A stretch of 64,000 nucleotides of DNA from Veillonella caviae (GTDB lineage Bacteria > Bacillota > Negativicutes > Veillonellales > Veillonellaceae). The DNA lies in contig NZ_RQUY01000012.1 of the NCBI RefSeq assembly GCF_003992125.1, forward strand, positions 1 through 64,000. The letters run 5' to 3'. The notes under the pieces are model-generated. The model was not told the origin of the DNA and made no database searches. It saw only the letters and a program-made list of their open reading frames with translations. A program made the position numbers and the translations under genes. Below, piece by piece: positions 25,293-33,374 of the stretch (its first letter is position 1; each line of letters opens with the position of its first letter).

Positions 25293-26021
25293 ATGGCACA
25301 AATCGATTTGAATAAATTGGAACTTTTATACGAAGGTAAAGCAAAACAAGTATATAAAACAGGAAATGCCGATGCGTATATCGTACATTACAAAGATGAT
25401 GCTACGGCATTTAATGGGGAAAAACATGATGTTATTTTCGGTAAGGGCGTATTGAATAATAAAATTTCCTCTTTCTTCTTTGAATTGTTGAAACAAGAAG
25501 GCGTACCTACTCATTTCATCCGCCGCGAAGATGATCGTAATCAATTAGTATTAACGCTAGACATTGTGCCATTAGAAGTTATTGTTCGCAATATTGCAGC
25601 TGGTTCTATGGCAAAACGCTTTGGCGTACCAGAAGGAACGCCATTGGTGCACCCAATTTTGGAGTTCTGCTATAAAAACGATGAATTAGGCGACCCATTT
25701 GCTAATGAATCTCAAATTACTGCACTTGGTTGGGCTACGCAAGAACAATTAGATAAAATTTCCGAAATCACTATGAAAGTAAATTCTATTTTAAAAGATT
25801 TTTTAGCTACTAAAAATGTAACCTTAGTAGATTTTAAATTAGAATTCGGCACTCACAATGGGGAAATCTTATTAGGCGATGAAATTTCTCCTGATACTTG
25901 CCGTTTCTGGGATAGCGAAACTGGTGAGAAGCTCGATAAAGACCGTTTCCGTCGTGATTTAGGTAATATCGAAGATGCATATAAAGAAATGTTGTTCCGC
26001 TTAACAGGCGAGCGTGCATAA
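25293..26021 (+). CDS. purC: Phosphoribosylaminoimidazole-succinocarboxamide synthase
   Basis: 242 residues, normal length. It joins CAIR and aspartate with ATP. Family marks are [13 protein letters not shown] (about 10-22), [33 protein letters not shown] and the end-game [14 protein letters not shown] (about 190-203). The 121-bp gap after purE holds no terminator, so read-through is likely. purF starts 14 bp after the stop. GGAGGC precedes the ATG. Confidence 0.97.
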   Translation: MAQIDLNKLELLYEGKAKQVYKTGNADAYIVHYKDDATAFNGEKHDVIFGKGVLNNKISSFFFELLKQEGVPTHFIRREDDRNQLVLTLDIVPLEVIVRNIAAGSMAKRFGVPEGTPLVHPILEFCYKNDELGDPFANESQITALGWATQEQLDKISEITMKVNSILKDFLATKNVTLVDFKLEFGTHNGEILLGDEISPDTCRFWDSETGEKLDKDRFRRDLGNIEDAYKEMLFRLTGERA

Positions 26022-26035
26022 CCTGGGGGTTATTG

Positions 26036-27454
26036 ATGAATTACGATTCGATTTTTGATAAGTGGCATGAAGAATGTGGCGTTTTTGGTGTGTTTGATCG
26101 CACCATTGACGTTGCACGATATGTATATTGGGGGCTGTTTGCGTTGCAACATAGGGGCCAAGAAAGCGCTGGTATTGCAGTAACAGATGGCAACAAGGTA
26201 GAACTAAAAAAAGGTATGGGGCTTTTAACAGAAGCCATCAAGGAACTACCAAGCTTACAGAGTCATATGGGTACAGGTCATGTGCGCTACTCTACAACAG
26301 GTTCTAATAATCCGCGTAATATTCAACCTTTAGTTATTCATTACCAAGGTGGTCAAATTGCAGTAGCTCATAATGGTAATTTGACGAATGCTCTTGCTAT
26401 TCGCCGTCGCCTCGAAGCGGATGGGTCTATTTTCCAAACTACTATGGACTCCGAGGTTATCGTGAACCTCATTGCTCGCTCTAAAGAAGATTCCCAAGAG
26501 GCGCGCATTGCTGATGCAGTGCGACAAATTGAAGGGGCGTTTTCTTTGATTATTACTACTAATGATTCCCTTGTTGGCGTTCGTGACCCACAAGGTTTTA
26601 GACCGCTTTGTTTAGGAAAAACTAAAAATGGCTATGTATTGGCTAGTGAAAACTGTGCTTTTGATGCTATTAAAGCGGAGTTCATTCGCGATATCGACCC
26701 TGGTGAAATGGTAATTATCGACGATAATGGTGTACGCAGTAGTATTTATGCAGAACCAGAGAAAATCGACAAAAAACTTTGTGTTTTTGAATATATTTAT
26801 TTTGCACGCTCGGACAGTAATATAGACGGTCAATCAGTATACCAAGCGCGCCTTAATATGGGCCGTGAATTATATAATGAAACAAAATACGATGCAGATA
26901 TCGTTATGTCTATTCCAGACTCTGGTACTACGGCAGCACTTGGTTATGCTCGTGCATCGGGCATTCCATTTGCAGAAGGTTTGATTAAAAACCGTTATAG
27001 CGGTCGTACCTTCATCAAACCAAATCAAGAAGAACGGGAATTGGCGGTGCGCATGAAATTAAATGCATTGCCGAACGTAGTAGGTGGTAAACGTATCGTT
27101 CTCATCGACGATTCTATTGTGCGTGGTACTACAAGTGGTCTTATCGTCAATATGTTAAAAGAAGCGGGAGCCAAAGAAGTATATATGTGCGTTAGCTCTC
27201 CAGCTATCGAGTATTCCTGCCATTATGGTATTGATACATCGGTGCGCAAGGAATTAATTGCTGCTACGCACACAGTAGATGAAATTAGAGATTATATTAA
27301 AGCCGATAAATTGCATTATTTATCTAGAGAAGGTCTATGCCGCGCCGTAAGTGGTGTACCAGAAGCAGACTTGTGCTTCGCTTGCTTTAATGGTGATTAC
27401 AGAGTCAATGTACCTACAGAACAAGAAGAAGGAGTTAAATATGTGCTCGAATAA
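26036..27454 (+). CDS. purF: Amidophosphoribosyltransferase
   Basis: 472 residues from ATG 26036, with GGGGG 8 bp upstream; TTG 26033 is not needed. It makes phosphoribosylamine from PRPP and glutamine, the first step of the pathway. A 13-residue propeptide precedes the nucleophile Cys-14 in ECGVFGVFD, so maturation is expected. The PRPP loop is RIVLIDDSIVRGTTS (about 350-364). Four cysteines placed as in the Bacillus type (KKLCVFEY, EYSCHYG, LCFACFNG) suggest a 4Fe-4S cluster, which would make the enzyme oxygen-labile. It overlaps purM by 14 bases. Confidence 0.96.
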   Translation: MNYDSIFDKWHEECGVFGVFDRTIDVARYVYWGLFALQHRGQESAGIAVTDGNKVELKKGMGLLTEAIKELPSLQSHMGTGHVRYSTTGSNNPRNIQPLVIHYQGGQIAVAHNGNLTNALAIRRRLEADGSIFQTTMDSEVIVNLIARSKEDSQEARIADAVRQIEGAFSLIITTNDSLVGVRDPQGFRPLCLGKTKNGYVLASENCAFDAIKAEFIRDIDPGEMVIIDDNGVRSSIYAEPEKIDKKLCVFEYIYFARSDSNIDGQSVYQARLNMGRELYNETKYDADIVMSIPDSGTTAALGYARASGIPFAEGLIKNRYSGRTFIKPNQEERELAVRMKLNALPNVVGGKRIVLIDDSIVRGTTSGLIVNMLKEAGAKEVYMCVSSPAIEYSCHYGIDTSVRKELIAATHTVDEIRDYIKADKLHYLSREGLCRAVSGVPEADLCFACFNGDYRVNVPTEQEEGVKYVLE

Positions 27455-28502
27455 AACTGGATTAACCTATCGTGATGCAGGTGTAGATATCGATGCAGGT
27501 AATAAAGCCGTAGAATTGATGAAAGAGTCTGTAAAACGTACTTATACTCCTGGCGTTGTGGGAGATTTAGGCGGATTTGGAGGATTATATTCCTTAGCAG
27601 GTCATTCTATGCAAGACCCTATGCTCGTATCTGGTACCGATGGGGTGGGTACTAAATTGCGCCTCGCTATTATGATGGATAAACATGATACAATCGGTCA
27701 AGACTGCGTGGCTATGAGTGTAAATGATATTCTCGTACAAGGTGCAACACCTTTATTCTTCCTCGATTATGTAGCAGTAGGTAAACTTGACCCTGTACAA
27801 GTAGCTGATATAGTGCGAGGCGTAGCTAATGCGTGTGAAGAGTCTGGTTGTGCATTATTAGGTGGAGAAACAGCGGAAATGGCTGGTTTTTATGGCGATG
27901 GTGATTATGATGTGGCAGGCTTTGCCGTAGGTATCGTAGATCGTCCAAAGCTCATCACTGGTGAACATATCAAATCTGGAGACGTGATTCTCGGATTACC
28001 ATCATCTGGTGTTCATTCTAACGGTTTTTCCTTAGTGCGTAAAATCGTTTTCGACCATAAAAATCTTTCTATTGATGAACAGATTCCTGAGTTTGGCAAA
28101 ACATTAGGTGAAGAATTACTAACACCTACCCGTTTATATCCAAAAGCAGTATTGCCATTAATTCAAGAAAACTATATTAAAGGTATGGTTCATATTACTG
28201 GTGGTGGTTTTTATGAAAATATTCCTCGTGTATTGCCGAAGGGTGTTACTGCAGAGATAAATGTATCTACATGGCCACGACTTCCTGTATTCAGTAAATT
28301 GCAAGAATGGGGCAATGTAGCATGGCCTGAAATGTATCGTACTTTCAACATGGGGATAGGTATGATTCTCATCGTTGATGCTAATCATGTAGCAGATGTG
28401 AAAGCTAATCTTGAAAGTCGCGGTGAAGCTGTATACGAAATCGGTTGCATCATCGATGGCGATGGTCCTGTTGTATTAAAAGGGGCTGAGTTCGATGCAT
28501 AA
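27441..28502 (+). CDS. purM: Phosphoribosylformylglycinamidine cyclo-ligase (AIR synthase)
   Basis: 353 residues from ATG 27441. A longer in-frame reading from 27351 would lie inside purF and is rejected; GAAGGAG lies just before 27441. The start TYRDAGVDIDAGNKAVELMK, then GGFGGLYSL, SGTDGVGTKLRLA, GCALLGGETAEMAGFY and GLPSSGVHSNGFSLVR are family-diagnostic, with the ATP site in the glycine-rich parts. It overlaps purF upstream (14 bases) and purN downstream (8 bases), so the three are translationally coupled. Confidence 0.97.
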   Translation: MCSNKTGLTYRDAGVDIDAGNKAVELMKESVKRTYTPGVVGDLGGFGGLYSLAGHSMQDPMLVSGTDGVGTKLRLAIMMDKHDTIGQDCVAMSVNDILVQGATPLFFLDYVAVGKLDPVQVADIVRGVANACEESGCALLGGETAEMAGFYGDGDYDVAGFAVGIVDRPKLITGEHIKSGDVILGLPSSGVHSNGFSLVRKIVFDHKNLSIDEQIPEFGKTLGEELLTPTRLYPKAVLPLIQENYIKGMVHITGGGFYENIPRVLPKGVTAEINVSTWPRLPVFSKLQEWGNVAWPEMYRTFNMGIGMILIVDANHVADVKANLESRGEAVYEIGCIIDGDGPVVLKGAEFDA

Positions 28503-29184
28503 AGAGGCGAGCATAAGTGCATCGAATGGCAATCTCCATTGTGTTGAACACCGAGGCAATTCTAATGGCGAAGGCCGTAAGAAACGATTAGCCTTATTTG
28601 CCAGCGGTCGCGGTTCTAATGGAGAGGCCTTATATAAGGCGATGCAAGACGGCATTATTAATGGAGAATTTGTCATTATTATTACTGATCATGGCGATGC
28701 CGGTATTGTAGAACGTTCTAAAGGATGGAATATTCCTATCGTAGTAATAGAACGTAGTGATTTCCAATCTAAAGCTGATTTTGAATTAGCTCAATTACAA
28801 GTTTTGGCACCCTATGATGTGGATGGTATCGTATTAGCTGGCTATATGCGTATTGTAGGGGCACCTCTTATTGAGGCATATGAACATAAAATCTTGAATA
28901 TTCATCCTGCTCTATTGCCATCTTTCCCAGGATTGCATGGACATCAACAAGCTATCGATGCAGGTGTAAAAATTACAGGTTGCACAGTCCATTTTGTAGA
29001 TGCAGGCATGGATACAGGACCTATTATTATGCAAAATACAGTACCTGTTTTTGCTGATGATACAGAGGATACATTGAGTGAACGACTATTGCCTGTAGAA
29101 CACGCTACCTATCGTGAGGCACTAGCTCTATTTTGCAATGATGCATTATGTATCGATGGTCGTATTGTAAGTTATAAGGAATAA
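28495..29184 (+). CDS. purN: Phosphoribosylglycinamide formyltransferase
   Basis: 229 residues. It formylates GAR with 10-formyl-tetrahydrofolate. The catalytic domain starts only at about residue 31 (RLALFASGRGSNGEAL), giving an N-terminal extension of about 30 polar residues that normal PurN (about 190-210) lacks. Catalytic marks are NIHPALLPSFPG (Asn and His about 134-136) and GCTVHFVDAGMDTGPII. The start at 28495 overlaps purM by 8 bases; no better internal start with a ribosome site is visible, so the extension appears genuine. purH follows 7 bp later. Confidence 0.94.
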   Translation: MHKEASISASNGNLHCVEHRGNSNGEGRKKRLALFASGRGSNGEALYKAMQDGIINGEFVIIITDHGDAGIVERSKGWNIPIVVIERSDFQSKADFELAQLQVLAPYDVDGIVLAGYMRIVGAPLIEAYEHKILNIHPALLPSFPGLHGHQQAIDAGVKITGCTVHFVDAGMDTGPIIMQNTVPVFADDTEDTLSERLLPVEHATYREALALFCNDALCIDGRIVSYKE

Positions 29185-29191
29185 GGGAGAA

Positions 29192-30724
29192 ATGATGATT
29201 CAAAACGCACTTCTTAGTGTTTCTGATAAAACTGGTATTGTAGATTTTGCCAAAGGTCTTGTGGATTTAGGTGTTACCATTTATTCCACAGGTGGCACGT
29301 TGAAAGCTATTACTGATGCGGGCATTCCTGCTACAGCAGTAGAATCCTTAACAGGATTTCCAGAAATGATGGATGGCCGTGTAAAAACATTGCATCCTAA
29401 AGTGCATGGCGGTATTTTGGCGATTCGAGATAATAGGGAACATCAACAAGCTATGGCGGACCATGGTATTTTGCCTTTAGATCTTGTGGTAGTTAATCTC
29501 TATCCGTTCCGTGAAACCATTGCAAAACCAAATGTATCTTTAGAAGAGGCTATTGAAAATATTGATATCGGTGGCCCTACAATGGTTCGTTCTGCAGCGA
29601 AAAATAATGCCTTTGTAGGTATTGTGGTTAATCCTAATCACTATTCTGAAATTTTAGACATGCTCAAAGTAAATGGTGAATTGACTCAAGAATACCGTTT
29701 TGCATTAGCAAAAGAAGCATTTGCACACACAGCGGCATATGATACAGCCATTGCTAATTACATGAGTGGCGTTATCGGTGAAGGACCTACACCGCCAGAA
29801 TATTTGAGCGCTTATGAAAAGGTAGCAGACCTTCGGTATGGTGAAAATCCTCACCAACAAGCCGCTTTTTATAAAGAAATTGGCACTGCCCATGGTATGG
29901 GGGCGCTCAAACAATTGCATGGTAAAGAATTATCCTATAATAATATTGTAGATATGGAAGCGGCTTGGAATATGGTATGGGAGTTTAATGACCCTGCAGC
30001 ATGTATTATCAAGCATACAAACCCGTGTGGTGCTGCCGTTGCTGCCAATTTGCACGACGCCTATGTAAATGCTTATGAAGCAGATTCGCTATCTGCTTTT
30101 GGTGGTATCGTTGCATTGAATCGTGAAGTAGATGCTGCTACAGCAGAAGAAATGGCTAAGATTTTCTTGGAAGTCATTATGGCACCAGCTTTCACACAAG
30201 ACGCACTAGATATTTTGACGGCGAAAAAAAATATTCGTCTCATTGAATTGACAAAACCTGAATCGGGTCAAGTGACTGTAAAGAAAGTGTCTGGTGGTTT
30301 ATTGGTGCAAACGGAAGATGACATCGTTGAAGATCGTGCTAATTACAAGGTAGTGACAAAAGCACAACCTACTGAAGAACAATGGAAAGCCCTTGAATTT
30401 GCGTGGAAACTTGTAAAACATGTTAAATCTAATGCTATTTTGATTTCTAATGAAAAACGTACACTCGGTGTTGGCGCCGGTCAAATGAATCGCGTTGGCT
30501 CTGCCAAAATCGCTCTTGAACAAGCCGGTGAAGCCGCAAAAGGCGCTGTTCTTGCATCCGATGCATTCTTCCCATTCGGTGACACTGTAGCTACCGCAGC
30601 AGAACACGGTATTTCTGCCATTATTCAACCAGGTGGATCTATCCGTGATGAAGAATCTATCAAAGCTGCTGACGATGCAGGTATTGCTATGGTATTCACA
30701 GATATTCGCCATTTTAAACATTAA
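29192..30724 (+). CDS. purH: Bifunctional AICAR formyltransferase / IMP cyclohydrolase
   Basis: 510 residues, the normal length. The N-terminal MGS-like cyclohydrolase domain (about 1-200) has ALLSVSDKTGIVDFAKGLVD, STGGTLKAI, and GRVKTLHPKVHGGIL. The C-terminal AICAR transformylase domain has LRYGENPHQQAAFY, KHTNPCGAA (about 273-281), DSLSAFGGIVALNREVD and FPFGDTVATAAEHGI. It performs the last two steps to IMP. Starts 29192 and 29195 are both ATG; GGGAGA fits either. A terminator follows, so purD may depend on read-through or a separate promoter. Confidence 0.97.
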   Translation: MMIQNALLSVSDKTGIVDFAKGLVDLGVTIYSTGGTLKAITDAGIPATAVESLTGFPEMMDGRVKTLHPKVHGGILAIRDNREHQQAMADHGILPLDLVVVNLYPFRETIAKPNVSLEEAIENIDIGGPTMVRSAAKNNAFVGIVVNPNHYSEILDMLKVNGELTQEYRFALAKEAFAHTAAYDTAIANYMSGVIGEGPTPPEYLSAYEKVADLRYGENPHQQAAFYKEIGTAHGMGALKQLHGKELSYNNIVDMEAAWNMVWEFNDPAACIIKHTNPCGAAVAANLHDAYVNAYEADSLSAFGGIVALNREVDAATAEEMAKIFLEVIMAPAFTQDALDILTAKKNIRLIELTKPESGQVTVKKVSGGLLVQTEDDIVEDRANYKVVTKAQPTEEQWKALEFAWKLVKHVKSNAILISNEKRTLGVGAGQMNRVGSAKIALEQAGEAAKGAVLASDAFFPFGDTVATAAEHGISAIIQPGGSIRDEESIKAADDAGIAMVFTDIRHFKH

Positions 30725-30731
30725 AGTAATG

Positions 30732-30769
30732 CAATCTACATCGCTTTTGGGGTGGTGTAGATTGTTTTC
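30732..30769 (+). terminator. Terminator between purH and purD
   Basis: CAATCTACATC (30732-30742) pairs with GGTGTAGATTG (30754-30764), one G:T, followed by TTTTCT. purD starts 52 bases later. Confidence 0.85.
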
Positions 30770-30820
30770 TATACGGTAGATTTTACGATGACGATTTTAT
30801 ATATGCCGAAGGAGATTAGT

Positions 30821-32086
30821 ATGAAAGTATGTGTAATCGGTAATGGCGGTCGTGAGCACGCTATTGCATGGCGTTTATCCATATCCCCAAGCGTTGAAAA
30901 AGTGTATGCTGTACCTGGAAGTGCGGCCATGGGTGGCGTTGCCGAATTAGTAGGTATTGACTGGACACAAACAGATTTACTCATTCGTTTTTTGAAAGAT
31001 AATAAAGTAGACCTTGTTGTAGTCGGACCTGAGGCGCCGCTGGTAGCTGGTCTTGCGGATGATTTAAATAAGGCTGGCATCCCTGTATTTGGCCCTTCTA
31101 AAGCGGCTGCCCAATTAGAAGGCTCTAAGGTGTTTGCAAAAGACTTGATGAAAAAGTATAATATCCCTACTGCTGCTTATGGCGTATTTTCTGATGTGGA
31201 TGAAGCAAAACAATTTATTGCTCACACCGGGGCGCCTATCGTTGTGAAAGCAGATGGCTTAGCAGCTGGTAAAGGCGTAGTGGTAGCCATGACTGTAGAA
31301 GAAGCCAATGTAGCCGTAGAAGATATGCTTAGTGGTAATCGTTTTGGTGATGCAGGCAGTACCGTTGTTATCGAAGAATTCATGGCTGGTGAAGAGGCTA
31401 GTCTGCTCGCCTTTGTTGATGGTAAAACTGTTGTGCCTATGATTGCATCTCAAGATCATAAATGCATCTTTGATGGTGATAAAGGGCCTAACACAGGCGG
31501 TATGGGCACTTATGCGCCAGCACCAGTATTGACGGATGCATTGCGGGATACAGCGATGAAAACTATTTTACAACCTATGGTAGATGCATTGGCAGTAGAA
31601 GGTATGCCTTATGTAGGTTGTTTATATGCAGGTCTTATGATTACTGATCAAGGTCCTAAAGTAGTAGAATTTAATGCCCGTTTTGGGGATCCAGAAACAC
31701 AAGTGGTGTTGCCACTATTAGAAGGTGATTTAGGACAAATTATGTTGTCTTGTGCTACAGGTTCTTTGGAACCAAAACAGGTAAAATGGAAAGACTCATC
31801 TGCTGCTTGTGTTATTTTGGCATCTAAAGGCTATCCTGAAACATCTTCTAAAGGCGATGTTATCCACGGTGAGTTAAAACAATATGACACTACGATTATA
31901 TTCCATTCTGGTACAAAATTAGAAGGCGAGCACTTTGTCACCAATGGAGGACGTGTGCTTGGTGTTGTAGGATTAGGAAAAGATTTGCGCACCGCATTAG
32001 ACCGTGCGTATGAGCGCGTGAACCACATTGAATTTGAGGGGATGCAATACCGCACAGACATTGGGGCTAAAGCGTTTAAGAATTAA
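30821..32086 (+). CDS. purD: Phosphoribosylamine-glycine ligase
   Basis: 421 residues from ATG 30821. An upstream in-frame ATG at 30788 overlaps the hairpin region; GAAGGAG at 30808-30814 fits 30821, which gives the classical [17 protein letters not shown] start. ATP-grasp features: [16 protein letters not shown] (about 150-165), [32 protein letters not shown] (about 283-294). It makes GAR from phosphoribosylamine and glycine. It is the last pur gene here; a uracil-DNA-glycosylase-like gene starts 6 bp after it. Confidence 0.97.
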   Translation: MKVCVIGNGGREHAIAWRLSISPSVEKVYAVPGSAAMGGVAELVGIDWTQTDLLIRFLKDNKVDLVVVGPEAPLVAGLADDLNKAGIPVFGPSKAAAQLEGSKVFAKDLMKKYNIPTAAYGVFSDVDEAKQFIAHTGAPIVVKADGLAAGKGVVVAMTVEEANVAVEDMLSGNRFGDAGSTVVIEEFMAGEEASLLAFVDGKTVVPMIASQDHKCIFDGDKGPNTGGMGTYAPAPVLTDALRDTAMKTILQPMVDALAVEGMPYVGCLYAGLMITDQGPKVVEFNARFGDPETQVVLPLLEGDLGQIMLSCATGSLEPKQVKWKDSSAACVILASKGYPETSSKGDVIHGELKQYDTTIIFHSGTKLEGEHFVTNGGRVLGVVGLGKDLRTALDRAYERVNHIEFEGMQYRTDIGAKAFKN

Positions 32087-32092
32087 ATTATC

Positions 32093-32950
32093 ATGATTGG
32101 TAACGTCGTGATTATAGCCAATAGAGGATTATTGAAGAATCGATATACAATGGGAATACAAGATATGAGTTTATTTAACTATAATACGATGTGGTTGCAT
32201 TATATTAATAATCAATCGGCACACAAAAAATCTATGATAACCGATTTTCTAACTAGTTTGAAATCTTACAAAAAAGAAATGGTATTTAATCCGTGGGGGG
32301 ATTTTGATGAACAGTTAGAATGTGATAACTCCAGTCCTTCCATTCGCTGCAATAATCTGTTAGCTTATTTACTCCCTCGTTTAGGACGGGCAAAGATTTT
32401 TATTGTTGCCGAAGCCGTAGGATATCAAGGAGGTCGCTTCTCTGGCATTGCTATCACTTGTGAAAGAATGCTTTTAGGGAAACATAAAACAATTAAATCT
32501 AGTGATGTAGCAGAGGTGCCATTACTTCGCACTAGTTCTCCTGTTAGCCCTTTATTAAAACGGACACAACAAGAGTTAGGATTTAACGAACCTACGGATA
32601 CAGTGGTGTGGAATGCAATCGTTGAATTGGGTGTGAATCCTTATGATACTTTGTTGTGGAATATTTTCCCTTTTCATCCCTATAAGAGTGGGGCTCCTTT
32701 AACAAATCGTACCCCTACGGAAGAGGAGCAACGGATTGGGTATGAGTATACGAAGCAACTATTAGATATCCATCGTCAATTGGGTGGACCGGACCCACTG
32801 GTGTTTGCGGTAGGGCAGAAATCGGCTCAAACATTGGAGCGATTCGGGTTACCTGCTATAGGGCTTAGACATCCTGCAAATGGTGGGGCCAATCTCTATC
32901 GTGAAGGATTTAAGGGGGCACTAGAAAATTATGGAGGGCAGGATTTATAA
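32093..32950 (+). CDS. Uracil-DNA glycosylase-like protein
   Basis: 285 residues if started at ATG 32093; ATGs at 32150 and 32165 are also possible, and none has a strong ribosome site. Superfamily marks are FNPWGDFDE (about 64-72), LGRAKIFIVAEAVGYQGGRF (about 94-113, a GxxPGxxE-like region with Ala-Glu-Ala), LLWNIFPFHPYKSG and the C-terminal GLRHPANGG (about 263-271), in the place of the HPSP-type loop. It differs from the family-6-like protein at 11477. Activity on uracil is not certain. Its start close behind purD suggests co-transcription. Confidence 0.65.
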   Translation: MIGNVVIIANRGLLKNRYTMGIQDMSLFNYNTMWLHYINNQSAHKKSMITDFLTSLKSYKKEMVFNPWGDFDEQLECDNSSPSIRCNNLLAYLLPRLGRAKIFIVAEAVGYQGGRFSGIAITCERMLLGKHKTIKSSDVAEVPLLRTSSPVSPLLKRTQQELGFNEPTDTVVWNAIVELGVNPYDTLLWNIFPFHPYKSGAPLTNRTPTEEEQRIGYEYTKQLLDIHRQLGGPDPLVFAVGQKSAQTLERFGLPAIGLRHPANGGANLYREGFKGALENYGGQDL

Positions 32951-33057
32951 GGATGCTGATTTCTATTTGTAAATGACAATAGCTGTAGTATCTAGGGAAT
33001 ATGCTTTTGTTTGCTTATGAAGAAATAAGATATCTATTATATAATTTGCATAATTAG

Positions 33058-33093
33058 TGGCGTTAACAATACACTTTTGTTAACGCCATTTTT
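33058..33093 (+). terminator. Terminator after the glycosylase-like gene
   Basis: TGGCGTTAACAA (33058-33069) pairs perfectly over 12 bp with TTGTTAACGCCA (33077-33088), followed by TTTTT. Confidence 0.92.
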
Positions 33094-33094
33094 G

Positions 33095-33330
33095 TGGTAT
33101 ACTAAACGTAACGTATGAAAGCAGGGCTTTCATCAAAACGATCGGAATTATATTGGTCATCAAGCAGTAATAAATTGAACGTAACGTAGCGGCTGCACGT
33201 GTTTGATGATGCACTATATTCATTTGCATGAGGCGAATGAACAAGCGAACTAGAACGGTAACAATTGAGTAGCGCTATTTTTGCGCCTTTTTTCGTGAGA
33301 CGCTAGTAATTAGCGCCTTTTTCGTTTGTA
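33095..33330 (+). ncRNA. Structured leader or small RNA upstream of rnjA (candidate)
   Basis: After an extended -10 (TGGTATACT, 33094-33102) comes about 230 nt of structured, gene-free sequence. An 8-bp perfect hairpin ATGAAAGC/GCTTTCAT spans 33116-33134. The word AACGTAACGTA occurs near 33107 and again near 33179. Near the 3' end are two GC-rich hairpins, each followed by GCGCC and a T run: GCGC...GCGC near 33271-33290 and CGCTA/TAGCG near 33302-33316. It could be a long rnjA 5' UTR with a built-in terminator, or a free small RNA of about 200 nt. No known riboswitch or 6S RNA consensus was recognised. Confidence 0.4.
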
Positions 33331-33374
33331 TCTTTTCCTCTGTAAAGATCAATTCAAGTGATAGGTGAGAATAT

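Noticed and set aside
30299-30721. 140-codon minus-strand ORF inside purH
   Set aside because: Shadow of a conserved gene; Cys/Phe-rich with no start signals.
33116-33190. 24-codon ORF MKAGLSSKRSELYW... in the rnjA upstream region
   Set aside because: No ribosome site, and its first codons form one arm of a perfect hairpin.
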